Source: Mycobacterium sp. WUMAC-067
GTDB taxonomy: Bacteria; Actinomycetota; Actinomycetes; Mycobacteriales; Mycobacteriaceae
DNA length: 64,000 nucleotides
Reading direction: 5' to 3'
Assembly (NCBI RefSeq): GCF_020217485.1
Contig: NZ_JAEKMI010000010.1
Span: forward strand, 93,703 to 157,702
The notes under the pieces were generated by a model that was not told the origin of the DNA, searched no databases, and saw nothing but the letters and a program-made list of their open reading frames with translations. A program made the position numbers and the translations under genes. Of the stretch, positions 9,112 through 18,439 are shown in pieces; positions within the stretch are counted from its first letter, which is position 1, and each line of letters opens with the position of its first letter.

Positions 9112-9565
9112 ACGCCCCTCATAACAAGCCCACAGACTTCCCGCAGCTGATGCACAGCCGCGTTGCAGGTCGCCACAGTCAACTGAATACGACGATATGA
9201 CTTGTAGTAACGCCACACGAATCTGCCCTGGATGTGCGTGCCGATAGCCAGCCGAATGATTGTTCAGACCCTGCCGTCCCGGCTCGGTGCCCGACCGGGA
9301 GGCCCTCGCGTGCGCGAAAACCGATGCTCATGACCCTGTTTTCCCGGATTCACCGCGTGCGGCGAAGGTGATCGGCCCGTCCACGCCGACCTATGCTGGT
9401 GCTGTATCGCCGCCCAGGCCGCGGTCCCGAACTGCCGATGGTTGAGCCGATCCGAGTTGGTGCGGACGGGCGGATCACGGGGATGATCGCCGCACACAAC
9501 TCAACTGGGATCACACGCAGGGCCGGACGACGAGGCGCGACGCTATCGACGAGGAGGAGTACTTC
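9112..9565. promoter_or_regulatory. Long leader/promoter region of narGHJI
   Basis: A 454-base stretch without a supported gene. An AT-richer patch around 9176-9215 (including TGTAGTAAC at about 9207) is the most promoter-like part, which would give a leader of some 350 bases. A small inverted repeat CCCGG...CCGGG occurs near 9281-9302. GAGGAGGAG at 9551-9559 is the narG ribosome-binding site. No GlnR or FNR-like site could be recognised with confidence. Confidence 0.4.
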
Positions 9566-12500
9566 TTGACTGCCACACCGCACATTGGTGGAGTGCTCGA
9601 GGAGCTCTTGGAGCGCAGCGGGCGGTTCTTCACGCCGGGCGAGATCTCGGCTGACCTGCGCACCGTGACGCGGCAGGGCGGACGCGAGGCCGACGTGTTC
9701 TACCGCGACCGGTGGAGCCACGACAAGGTGGTTCGCTCCACGCACGGCGTGAACTGCACCGGGTCATGCTCGTGGAAGATCTACGTCAAAGACGGGATCA
9801 TCACCTGGGAGACCCAGCAGACCGACTATCCGTCGGTGGGTCCGGACCGTCCCGAGTACGAGCCGCGTGGTTGCCCCCGCGGCGCCTCCTTCTCCTGGTA
9901 CAGCTACTCGCCCACCCGGGTGCGCTACCCCTACGCCCGTGGCGTGCTGGTCGAGATGTACCGGGAAGCCAAGGCGCGGCTCGGCGATCCGGTGCTGGCG
10001 TGGGCCGACATCCAGGCCGATCCCGAGCGCCGCCGGCGCTATCAGCAGGCCCGCGGAAAGGGGGGACTGGTCCGCGTCACCTGGGCCGAGGCCACCGAGC
10101 TGATCGCCGCCGCGCACGTGCACACGATCAAGACCTACGGCCCGGATCGGGTCGCCGGATTTTCCCCGATCCCGGCGATGTCGATGGTCTCCTATGCCGC
10201 CGGCTCGCGCTTCTTCGAGCTGATCGGCGCCCCCATGACGTCGTTCTACGACTGGTACGCCGACCTCCCGGTGGCCTCACCGCAGGTGTTCGGCGACCAG
10301 ACCGACGTCCCCGAGTCCGGAGACTGGTGGGACGCAGCGTATTTGATGATGTGGGGCTCCAACGTGCCGATCACCCGCACGCCGGACGCGCACTGGATGG
10401 CCGAGGCGCGCTACCGCGGCACCAAGGTCGTCACGGTCAGCCCCGACTACGCCGACAACACCAAGTTCGCCGATGAGTGGATGCCGTGCGCGGCCGGCAC
10501 CGACGGGGCGCTGGCCATGGCGATGGGTCACGTCATTCTCTCGGAATGCTATGTGCAAAAGCAGGTCCCGTTCTTCACCGACTATTCGCGTCGCTACACC
10601 GATCTGCCGTTCCTGATCAAGCTGGAAGAACGCGGCGACATGCTGGTGCCGGGCAAGAACCTGACGGCGGCGGACCTGGGTGAGGCGGTCGAGAACGCGG
10701 CACTCAAGCCCGCGGTGCTGGACGAAGCCACCAATTCGGTTGTGGTTCCGCATGGTTCGCTGGGCTTCCGGTACGGCGAGTCCGGGGTGGGAAAGTGGAA
10801 CCTGGATCTAGGTGACCTGGTGCCGGCGCTCAGCGTGCGAGACGCCCACGGCTCCAACGGGGATGGCAGCACCGCGCTGGTGCACATGCCCAGCTTCGAC
10901 ACCGTCGACGGCGAGGGCACGACCGTGGCGCGCGGTGTCCCGGTGCGCCGCATCGGTAAGCATGTGGTGTGCACCGTCTTCGACCTGATGCTCGCGCAGT
11001 ACGGGGTGGCGCGCGAGGGGTTGCCCGGCGAATGGCCCACCGGCTACGACGACGCGACGCAGCAGAACACCCCGGCGTGGCAGGAGGCGATCACCGGTGT
11101 GTCGGCCGCCCAGGCCATCCGTGTGGCACGGGAATTCGCGCACAGCGCGGAGGAATCCGGCGGCCGCTCCATGATCATCATGGGCGGCGGCATCTGCCAC
11201 TGGTTCCACGCCGACGCGATCTACCGTGCGGTGCTGGCGCTGCTGATGCTGACCGGGTCGATGGGCCGCAACGGAGGCGGCTGGGCCCACTACGTCGGCC
11301 AGGAAAAGGTGCGCCCGCTCACCGGATTTCACACGATGGCGATGGCCACGGACTGGGTGCGGCCGCCGCGGCAGGTGCCCGGTGCCTCGTACTGGTACGC
11401 GCACACCGACCAATGGCGCTATGACGGCTACGGGGCGGACAAGCTGGCCAGCCCGGTGGGCCGGGGCCGCTTCGCGGGCAAGCACACCATGGACCTGCTG
11501 GCGTCGGCGGTGGCCATGGGATGGAGCCCGTACTACCCGCAGTTCGACCGGTCGAGTTTGGACGTCGCCGACGAGGCGCGCGCCGCGGGCCGCGACGTCA
11601 CCGACTACGTCGCCGAGCAGCTCGGCCAGCGCAAACTCAGACTCGCGGTGACCGATCCCGACAACCCCGTCAACTGGCCGCGGGTGCTTACCGTGTGGCG
11701 CGCCAACCTGATCGGGTCGTCGGGCAAGGGTGGCGAGTACTTCCTGCGCCACCTGCTGGGAACCGACTCCAACGCCTCAGCGGTGCCGCCCGAGGACGGG
11801 GTGCGCCCCGTCGATGTGACGTGTGAGGGGGACATCCCCGAGGGCAAGCTCGACCTGATGATGTCGATCGACTTCCGGATGACCTCGACGACGCTGGTTT
11901 CGGATGTCGTGCTGCCGGCGGCGACCTGGTACGAGAAGGCCGACATCTCCAGCACGGACATGCACCCCTACGTGCACGCGTTCAGCGCCGCGACCGACCC
12001 GCCCTGGGAAACCCGTTCGGACTTCGAGGCTTTCGGCGCGATCGCGCGCGCCTTCAGCGCCATGGCCAAGGAGCACCTGGGCACCCGCACCGACGTCGTG
12101 CTCAGCGCGCTGCAGCACGACACGCCCGACGCGATGGCCTATCCCGATGGCACCGAGCAGGATTGGCTGCACAACGGTGGGACGCCGGTGCCGGGCCGCA
12201 CCATGGGCAAGCTGACCGTGGTGGACCGTGACTACGGTGCCATCTACGACAAGTGGCTGACGCTGGGTCCGCTGGTCGACAAGTTCGGGTTGACAACCAA
12301 GGGCATCACGGTGCACCCGTTCCGGGAGGTGGAGGAGCTCGCCGCCAAATTCGGTGTGCTCAAATCCGGTGTGGCAGCGGGCCGTCCGGCCGTCACCACC
12401 GCCGCACGGATGGCCGATGTGCTGCTGCTGTTGTCGGGGACGACCAACGGCCGGTTGGCGGTCGAGGGTTTCCACGAGCTGGAGAAGCGCACGGGTCAGC

Positions 12501-13264
12501 GCCTGGTGCATCTGGCCGAGGGCAGCGAGGACAAGCGCATCAGCTACGCCGACACCCAGGCGCGGCCCGTACCCGTGGTCACCAGCCCGGAATGGTCGGG
12601 CAGCGAAACGGGCGGTCGCCGCTACGCACCGTTCACCATCAACATCGAAAACCTCAAGCCGTTCCACACCCTGACCGGGCGGATGCATTTCTATCTGGCC
12701 CACGACTGGGTCGAGGAACTCGGCGAGCACCTGCCGGTCTTCCGGCCGCCGCTGGACATGGCCCGCTTGTTCGGCCAGCCACAGCTCGGCCCGACGGACG
12801 ACGGAATCGGGCTCACCGTGCGGTACCTGACGCCGCACTCGAAGTGGTCCTTCCACTCCACCTACCAGGACAACCTGTACATGCTGTCGTTGTCCCGCGG
12901 CGGCCCGACGATGTGGATGAGCCCGGGCGATGCGGCGAAAATCCAAGTGCGCGACAACGATTGGGTCGAGGCGGTCAACGTCAACGGCATCTACGTGTGC
13001 CGGGCGATCGTCTCGCACCGGATGCCCGACGGGGTGGTGTACGTCTACCACGTGCAGGAGCGCACCGTCGACACCCCGCGCACCGAAACCAACAACAAGC
13101 GTGGCGGCAACCACAACGCGCTCACCCGGGTGCGGATCAAGCCCAGCCACCTGGCCGGCGGCTACGGTCAGCACGCGTTCGCATTCAACTACCTGGGGCC
13201 GACCGGCAACCAGCGCGACGAGGTGACCGTCGTGCGTCGCCGCAGCCAGGAGGTGACGTACTGA
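9566..13264 (+). CDS. narG: Respiratory nitrate reductase alpha subunit NarG
   Basis: A 1232-residue catalytic subunit of membrane-bound nitrate reductase, reducing nitrate to nitrite at a molybdenum bis-MGD centre on the cytoplasmic face. The FS0 cluster ligands are H60, C64, C68 (HGVNCTGSC) and C103 (RGCPRG). The molybdenum-ligating aspartate is D229 in SFYDWYADLP. The length matches the NarG family. The TTG start at 9566 is supported by GAGGAGGAG seven bases upstream and by the family N-terminus (HIGGVLEELLERSGRFFTPG, residues 6-25). Its stop overlaps the narH start by one base (TGATG). In M. tuberculosis the orthologous complex supports nitrate respiration and persistence in low oxygen. 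Confidence 0.98.
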   Translation: MTATPHIGGVLEELLERSGRFFTPGEISADLRTVTRQGGREADVFYRDRWSHDKVVRSTHGVNCTGSCSWKIYVKDGIITWETQQTDYPSVGPDRPEYEPRGCPRGASFSWYSYSPTRVRYPYARGVLVEMYREAKARLGDPVLAWADIQADPERRRRYQQARGKGGLVRVTWAEATELIAAAHVHTIKTYGPDRVAGFSPIPAMSMVSYAAGSRFFELIGAPMTSFYDWYADLPVASPQVFGDQTDVPESGDWWDAAYLMMWGSNVPITRTPDAHWMAEARYRGTKVVTVSPDYADNTKFADEWMPCAAGTDGALAMAMGHVILSECYVQKQVPFFTDYSRRYTDLPFLIKLEERGDMLVPGKNLTAADLGEAVENAALKPAVLDEATNSVVVPHGSLGFRYGESGVGKWNLDLGDLVPALSVRDAHGSNGDGSTALVHMPSFDTVDGEGTTVARGVPVRRIGKHVVCTVFDLMLAQYGVAREGLPGEWPTGYDDATQQNTPAWQEAITGVSAAQAIRVAREFAHSAEESGGRSMIIMGGGICHWFHADAIYRAVLALLMLTGSMGRNGGGWAHYVGQEKVRPLTGFHTMAMATDWVRPPRQVPGASYWYAHTDQWRYDGYGADKLASPVGRGRFAGKHTMDLLASAVAMGWSPYYPQFDRSSLDVADEARAAGRDVTDYVAEQLGQRKLRLAVTDPDNPVNWPRVLTVWRANLIGSSGKGGEYFLRHLLGTDSNASAVPPEDGVRPVDVTCEGDIPEGKLDLMMSIDFRMTSTTLVSDVVLPAATWYEKADISSTDMHPYVHAFSAATDPPWETRSDFEAFGAIARAFSAMAKEHLGTRTDVVLSALQHDTPDAMAYPDGTEQDWLHNGGTPVPGRTMGKLTVVDRDYGAIYDKWLTLGPLVDKFGLTTKGITVHPFREVEELAAKFGVLKSGVAAGRPAVTTAARMADVLLLLSGTTNGRLAVEGFHELEKRTGQRLVHLAEGSEDKRISYADTQARPVPVVTSPEWSGSETGGRRYAPFTINIENLKPFHTLTGRMHFYLAHDWVEELGEHLPVFRPPLDMARLFGQPQLGPTDDGIGLTVRYLTPHSKWSFHSTYQDNLYMLSLSRGGPTMWMSPGDAAKIQVRDNDWVEAVNVNGIYVCRAIVSHRMPDGVVYVYHVQERTVDTPRTETNNKRGGNHNALTRVRIKPSHLAGGYGQHAFAFNYLGPTGNQRDEVTVVRRRSQEVTY

Positions 13265-14883
13265 TGAAGGTCATGGCGCAGTTGGCGATGGTGATGAACC
13301 TCGACAAGTGCATCGGTTGTCACACCTGCTCGGTGACCTGCAAGCAGGCGTGGACCAACCGATCCGGGACCGAATACGTGTGGTTCAACAACGTCGAAAC
13401 CCGTCCCGGCCAAGGCTATCCGCGCACGTATGAGGACCAGGAGAAGTGGCGGGGCGGCTGGATTCGCGACAAGAAGGGCCGGCTGCGGTTGCGCGACGGC
13501 GGCCGTATCCAGAAGCTGCTGCGCATCTTCGCCAACCCGAAGCTGCCCGTCATCGGCGACTATTACGAGCCGTGGACCTACGACTACGAGAACCTGATCA
13601 CCGCACCGGCGGGTGACACCTTCCCGACGGCCGCGCCCCGCAGCGCGATCAACGGTGAGCCGATGAAGGTGTCGTGGGGGCCGAACTGGGACGACAACCT
13701 GGCCGGCTCGTCGGAGATCCTGGCCGAGGACCCGATCCTGAAGAAGATCAGCGAGGAGATCAAACTTTCGCTCGAAGAGACCTTCATGTTCTACCTGCCC
13801 CGGATCTGCGAGCACTGCCTCAACCCCTCCTGCGTGGCGTCGTGCCCGTCGGGGGCGATGTACAAGCGCAGCGAGGACGGCATCGTGCTGGTCGACCAGG
13901 ACCGCTGCCGCGGCTGGCGGATGTGCGTGTCCGGATGTCCTTACAAGAAGGTCTATTTCAACCACAAGACCGGCAAAGCCGAGAAGTGCACGCTGTGCTA
14001 TCCGCGCATGGAGGTCGGCCTGCCGACCATCTGTTCGGAAACCTGTGTGGGGCGGCTGCGCTACCTCGGGGTGGTCCTCTACGACGCCGATCGGGTGCTG
14101 GCAGCGGCGTCGGTGGAAAAAGACACCGATCTCTACCAGGCGCAGTGCGAGATCCTGCTGGACCCTAACGATCCGAACGTCATCGCCGGTGCGCGGGCCG
14201 AGGGCATCCCCGACGAGTGGATCGAGGCCGCGCAACGTTCCCCGATCTACGCGCTCATCCACACCTACAAGGTGGCGCTGCCGCTACACCCGGAATACCG
14301 CACCATGCCGATGGTTTGGTACATCCCGCCGCTGTCACCGGTGGTCGACGCGGTCAGCCGCGACGGGCACGACGGGGAGGACATCGGCAACCTGTTCGGC
14401 GCGCTGGACGCGCTGCGCATCCCGATGCAATACCTGGCCGAGCTGTTCACCGCCGGCGACACCGCCGTCGTCGAAGGGGTGCTGCGGCGGCTGGCGGCGA
14501 TGCGCTCCTACATGCGCGACATCAATCTCGGCCGCGACACCCAACCGCACATCCCGCATTCGGTCGGCATGACCGAAGAACAGATCTACGAGATGTACCG
14601 GCTGCTCGCCATCGCGAAATACGAAGAGCGCTACGTGATTCCGACGGCCTTCGCCCCGCAGGCCCGCGAGCTCGAGGAGATGGGCTGTTCGTTGACGGGC
14701 GAGGGCGGCCCGGGCATGTACGAATCGGAGCCCGTCCCGGTGTCGGTGGAGACCTTCCACGCGCTCCAGCGTGGCGGCGCTGCAGACGCGGAACCCGCTC
14801 ACGCGCGGCCGCGGGTGAACCTGCTCAATTGGGACGGTGGCCAGGTGCCCGCGGGAATGTTCCCCGAGGAGCAGAAGCGGTGA
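13264..14883 (+). CDS. narH: Nitrate reductase beta subunit NarH
   Basis: A 539-residue electron-transfer subunit carrying four iron-sulfur clusters. The first motif is CIGCHTCSVTC (C16, C19, C22, C26). The others are CEHCLNPSCVASC, CRGWRMCVSGC and CTLCYPRMEVG with the later CSETC. In the third, Trp replaces one cysteine, as expected for the [3Fe-4S] cluster of NarH. It shuttles electrons from NarI haems to the NarG molybdenum centre. The gene starts inside the narG stop and its own stop overlaps narJ by four bases (GTGA), indicating translational coupling. Confidence 0.98.
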   Translation: MKVMAQLAMVMNLDKCIGCHTCSVTCKQAWTNRSGTEYVWFNNVETRPGQGYPRTYEDQEKWRGGWIRDKKGRLRLRDGGRIQKLLRIFANPKLPVIGDYYEPWTYDYENLITAPAGDTFPTAAPRSAINGEPMKVSWGPNWDDNLAGSSEILAEDPILKKISEEIKLSLEETFMFYLPRICEHCLNPSCVASCPSGAMYKRSEDGIVLVDQDRCRGWRMCVSGCPYKKVYFNHKTGKAEKCTLCYPRMEVGLPTICSETCVGRLRYLGVVLYDADRVLAAASVEKDTDLYQAQCEILLDPNDPNVIAGARAEGIPDEWIEAAQRSPIYALIHTYKVALPLHPEYRTMPMVWYIPPLSPVVDAVSRDGHDGEDIGNLFGALDALRIPMQYLAELFTAGDTAVVEGVLRRLAAMRSYMRDINLGRDTQPHIPHSVGMTEEQIYEMYRLLAIAKYEERYVIPTAFAPQARELEEMGCSLTGEGGPGMYESEPVPVSVETFHALQRGGAADAEPAHARPRVNLLNWDGGQVPAGMFPEEQKR

Positions 14884-15548
14884 GGCTCCTGTCCGCGCTC
14901 CGCGAGCGTTCCACCGGCCGGGCGATGCAGGATCGCCTGGTGTGGCAGGCGGCGTCGCTGCTGTTGGCCTACCCGGACGACGGGTTCGCCGAGCGCCTGG
15001 ACGCCGTCGACGAAATACTCGGCCACATCAGCGGTCCCGCGGCGGCGCTCCTCGAGCAGACGGCGGCGGCGCTGCGTGCCCGTGAGCCGATGGCCGCCGC
15101 GATGGACTATGTCGCGACGTTCGACCTGCGCCGGCGCGCCACGATGTATCTGACGTACTGGACCGCGGGGGACACCCGCAACCGCGGCCGGGAGATGCTG
15201 GCGTTCGCCACCGCGTACCGGGAGGCGGGTGCGCAGCCGCCGAGCGGGGAGGCGCCCGATCACCTGACCGTGGTGCTCGAATTCGCCGCGACCGTCGATC
15301 CCGAGGCCGGCCGGCGACTGCTGGTCCAGCACCGCGTGCCGATCGACGTGTTGCGCGGCGCCCTGGCCGACGCCAAGTCACCGTACGAGCCGGTGGTTGC
15401 GGCGATCTGCGAGACCCTGCCGGCTGCCACCGATCAGGAGGTGCGCCGCGCCGAGCGGCTGGCGCAGGCCGGCCCGCCCGCGGAAGCCGTTGGGCTGCAA
15501 CCGTTTACCTTGACCGTGCCACCCCGCAAAGGAACGCCAGGTGTTTAG
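14880..15548 (+). CDS. narJ: Nitrate reductase assembly chaperone NarJ
   Basis: A 222-residue all-helical chaperone of the TorD/NarJ family, needed to insert the molybdenum cofactor into NarG before it docks with NarI; it is not part of the final complex. Recognisable parts are WQAASLLLAYPDDGF near residues 23-37 and the conserved FDLRRRATMYLTYWTAGDTR (81-100) segment. The GTG start at 14880 overlaps the narH stop; an internal ATG (MQDRLVWQ) is an alternative. Its 3-prime end overlaps narI by eight bases. Confidence 0.95.
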   Translation: MRLLSALRERSTGRAMQDRLVWQAASLLLAYPDDGFAERLDAVDEILGHISGPAAALLEQTAAALRAREPMAAAMDYVATFDLRRRATMYLTYWTAGDTRNRGREMLAFATAYREAGAQPPSGEAPDHLTVVLEFAATVDPEAGRRLLVQHRVPIDVLRGALADAKSPYEPVVAAICETLPAATDQEVRRAERLAQAGPPAEAVGLQPFTLTVPPRKGTPGV

Positions 15549-16272
15549 CAACGTCCTGTTCTGGGATATCGCCCCGTACGTCACGCTGTCGGTCCTGATC
15601 GTGGGGACCTGGTGGCGCTACCGCTACGACAAGTTCGGCTGGACCTCACGGTCCTCGCAGATCTACGAGTCGCGACTGCTGAGCATCGCCAGCCCCGTCT
15701 TCCACTTCGGCATCCTGGCGGTGTTCGCCGGGCACGTGGTGGGGCTGTTCATCCCGCCGAAGGTCACACAGATGATGAAGATGAGCGACCACCTCTACCA
15801 CATGCAGGCGGTCATCGCGGGCTCGGCGGCCGGCATCGCGACGCTGGTCGGAATCGGGCTGCTCGTGTACCGGCGGTTCACTCGCCCCGCCGTGTCCATG
15901 GCCACCACCCGCAGCGACAAGGTGATGTATGTGGTGCTGGTGCTGGCGATCGTGGTGGGCCTGTACTGCGACCTGATCGGCACGGGCCCGCACGGGGGCG
16001 AGTTCCACTATCGCTACACGGTCGGTTTGTGGTTCCGCCGGATCTGGATATTGCAGCCGCACGGCGAGGTGATGATCAACGCGCCGCTGGACTATCAGCT
16101 GCACGCGTTGATCGGCATGGTGCTGTTCACGCTGTGGCCCTTCACCAGGCTGGTGCACGTGTTCAGCGCCCCGGTCGTCTACCTGTTCCGGCCCTACATC
16201 GTCTACCGCAGCCGCGAGGCGGCGGGCAAGGGCCAGCTGGTGGGCACGGCGCCGCGGCGCCGGGGCTGGTAG
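15541..16272 (+). CDS. narI: Nitrate reductase gamma subunit NarI (cytochrome b)
   Basis: A 243-residue membrane subunit with five predicted helices that oxidises the quinol pool and passes electrons to NarH. The four haem b ligands align with those of E. coli NarI: H55 and H65 (FHFGILAVFAGH) and H188 and H206 (QLHALIGM and RLVHVF). Start is GTG, with AAAGGAACG upstream inside narJ. It is the last gene of the operon; a tandem-repeat cluster follows before typA. Confidence 0.97.
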   Translation: MFSNVLFWDIAPYVTLSVLIVGTWWRYRYDKFGWTSRSSQIYESRLLSIASPVFHFGILAVFAGHVVGLFIPPKVTQMMKMSDHLYHMQAVIAGSAAGIATLVGIGLLVYRRFTRPAVSMATTRSDKVMYVVLVLAIVVGLYCDLIGTGPHGGEFHYRYTVGLWFRRIWILQPHGEVMINAPLDYQLHALIGMVLFTLWPFTRLVHVFSAPVVYLFRPYIVYRSREAAGKGQLVGTAPRRRGW

Positions 16273-16304
16273 CGGACCCGGCCAAGGCGCGAGGCGCCGT
16301 CTCG

Positions 16305-16430
16305 CCGTTCGGTGTGCGACGTGGGCTTTGGTCGTGCAGCCAGGCCGACGACACGCCGATCCGCCACGCCGCCACCGCACACTCAACGCCGCCACCGCAC
16401 ACTCAACGCCGCCACCGCACACTCAACGCC
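16305..16430. repeat. Intergenic repeat with three perfect 20-base tandem units
   Basis: Three perfect copies of GCCACCGCACACTCAACGCC run from 16371 to 16430. The preceding 65 bases (GTGGGCTTTGGTCGTGC and CGACGACACGCCGAT) resemble the sequence upstream of the tandem array near 51811-51870. Both arrays share the unit core CACAC(T/G)CAACGCC and the count of three. The element sits between narI and typA. Confidence 0.85.
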
Positions 16431-16498
16431 GGCGCCGGCCACCAGCCGGTTCGCTAGCCAGTTCGCTTTGACAGCCCCCCGCTGCCACAATCACCGAC

Positions 16499-18388
16499 GT
16501 GTCATTTCGCAACGTCGCTATCGTCGCCCACGTCGACCACGGCAAGACCACCCTGGTTGACGCGATGCTGCGGCAGTCGGGCGCGCTGCACCACCGCGGT
16601 GACGACACCCAGGAACGCATCATGGACAGCGGTGACCTGGAGAAGGAAAAGGGCATCACCATCCTGGCCAAGAACACCGCGGTGCATCGCCATCACCCGG
16701 ATGGGACCGTCACGGTGATCAACGTGATCGACACCCCCGGTCACGCCGACTTCGGCGGGGAGGTCGAGCGCGGGCTGTCCATGGTGGACGGGGTGCTGCT
16801 GCTGGTCGACGCGTCCGAGGGCCCGTTGCCGCAGACCCGGTTCGTGCTGCGCAAGGCGCTGGCCGCCCACCTTCCGGTGATCCTGGTCGTCAACAAGACC
16901 GACCGGCCCGACGCGCGCATCGCCGAGGTCGTCGAGGCCAGCCACGACCTGTTGCTCGACGTCGCGTCGGACCTGGACGACGAGGCGGCCGCGGCCGCCG
17001 AGCACGCGCTGGGCCTGCCGACGCTGTACGCGTCCGGGCGCGCGGGCGTCGCCAGCACCGAGCAGCCCGCCGACGGCGAGGCGCCCGCCGGCGACAACCT
17101 GGACCCCCTGTTCGACGTGCTGATGGAAAACATCCCGGCGCCGTCGGGCGACCCGGAGGCCCCGCTGCAGGCGCTGGTGACCAACCTCGACGCCTCGGCG
17201 TTCCTCGGCCGGCTCGCCCTGATCCGGATCTACAACGGCAAGCTGCGCAAGGGCCAGCAGGTCGCGTGGATGCGCGAGGTCGACGGGTTGCCCGTCATCA
17301 CCAGCGCCAAGATCACCGAGCTGCTCGCGACCGAAGGCGTCGAGCGCAGCGCCACCGACGAGGCGGTCGCTGGCGACATCGTCGCGGTGGCGGGCATCCC
17401 CGAGATCATGATCGGCGACACCCTGGCCGATCCCGACCACGCCCACGCGCTGCCGCGCATCACGGTCGACGAGCCCGCGATCTCGGTGACGATCGGCACC
17501 AACACCTCGCCGCTGGCGGGCAAGGTGTCCGGCCACAAGCTGACCGCGCGCATGGTCCGCGGCCGGCTGGACGCCGAGCTGGTCGGCAACGTGTCGATCC
17601 GGGTCGTCGACATCGACCGGCCCGACGCCTGGGAGGTGCAGGGCCGCGGCGAGCTCGCCCTGGCCGTGCTGGTCGAGCAGATGCGCCGGGAGGGCTTCGA
17701 GCTCACGGTCGGCAAGCCGCAGGTGGTGACCCGCACGATCGACGGCAAGCTGCACGAGCCGTTCGAGGCGATGACGATCGACTGCCCGGAAGAGTTCGTC
17801 GGCGCGATCACGCAGCTGATGGCCGCCCGGAAGGGCCGCATGGAAGAGATGGCCAACCACGCGGCGGGCTGGGTCCGGATGGACTTCATCGTGCCCAGCC
17901 GCGGACTGATCGGGTTCCGCACCGACTTCCTCACCCTCACCCGCGGCACCGGCATCGCCAACGCCGTGTTCGACGGCTACCGACCATGGGCCGGGGAGAT
18001 CCGGGCCCGCCACACGGGGTCGCTGGTCTCCGACCGCGCGGGCACCATCACGCCGTTCGCGATGATCCAGCTCGCCGACCGGGGTCAGTTCTTCGTCGAG
18101 CCCGGCCAGGACACCTACGAGGGCATGGTCGTCGGAATCAACCCGCGCGCAGAGGATCTCGACATCAACGTCACCCGCGAGAAGAAGCTGACCAACATGC
18201 GGTCCTCGACCGCCGATGTCATCGAGACGTTGGCCAAGCCGCTCGAGCTCGACCTGGAGCAGGCCATGGAGTTCTGCGCGCAGGACGAATGCGTCGAGGT
18301 GACTCCGGAGATCGTGCGGGTGCGCAAGGTCGAGCTGGACGCCACCGCCCGGGCGCGCAGCCGGTCGCGCGCCAAGGCCCGGGGCTAA
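16499..18388 (+). CDS. typA: Ribosome-associated translational GTPase TypA/BipA
   Basis: A 629-residue GTPase of the elongation-factor family that binds the ribosome and assists subunit assembly and stress adaptation. The G domain shows AHVDHGKTT (residues 10-18), the switch I region with MDSGDLEKEKGITI, DTPGHADFGGEVERG and NKTDRPDA. A beta-barrel domain II, two alpha/beta domains and the BipA-specific C-terminal domain (GIANAVFDGYRPW, REKKLTNMRSST) follow. Length is normal. The GTG start immediately precedes the family N-terminus SFRNVAIVAHVDHGKTT. The gene is followed closely by lpqW. Confidence 0.97.
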   Translation: MSFRNVAIVAHVDHGKTTLVDAMLRQSGALHHRGDDTQERIMDSGDLEKEKGITILAKNTAVHRHHPDGTVTVINVIDTPGHADFGGEVERGLSMVDGVLLLVDASEGPLPQTRFVLRKALAAHLPVILVVNKTDRPDARIAEVVEASHDLLLDVASDLDDEAAAAAEHALGLPTLYASGRAGVASTEQPADGEAPAGDNLDPLFDVLMENIPAPSGDPEAPLQALVTNLDASAFLGRLALIRIYNGKLRKGQQVAWMREVDGLPVITSAKITELLATEGVERSATDEAVAGDIVAVAGIPEIMIGDTLADPDHAHALPRITVDEPAISVTIGTNTSPLAGKVSGHKLTARMVRGRLDAELVGNVSIRVVDIDRPDAWEVQGRGELALAVLVEQMRREGFELTVGKPQVVTRTIDGKLHEPFEAMTIDCPEEFVGAITQLMAARKGRMEEMANHAAGWVRMDFIVPSRGLIGFRTDFLTLTRGTGIANAVFDGYRPWAGEIRARHTGSLVSDRAGTITPFAMIQLADRGQFFVEPGQDTYEGMVVGINPRAEDLDINVTREKKLTNMRSSTADVIETLAKPLELDLEQAMEFCAQDECVEVTPEIVRVRKVELDATARARSRSRAKARG

Positions 18389-18439
18389 CCTCTGGTGGTC
18401 GAACGGGCCGCTGCGCGGCTGCTCGCTACCCTGATCAGC

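Noticed and set aside
16371..16430. CRISPR array
   Set aside because: The units are directly adjacent with no spacers, and no cas genes occur in the window.
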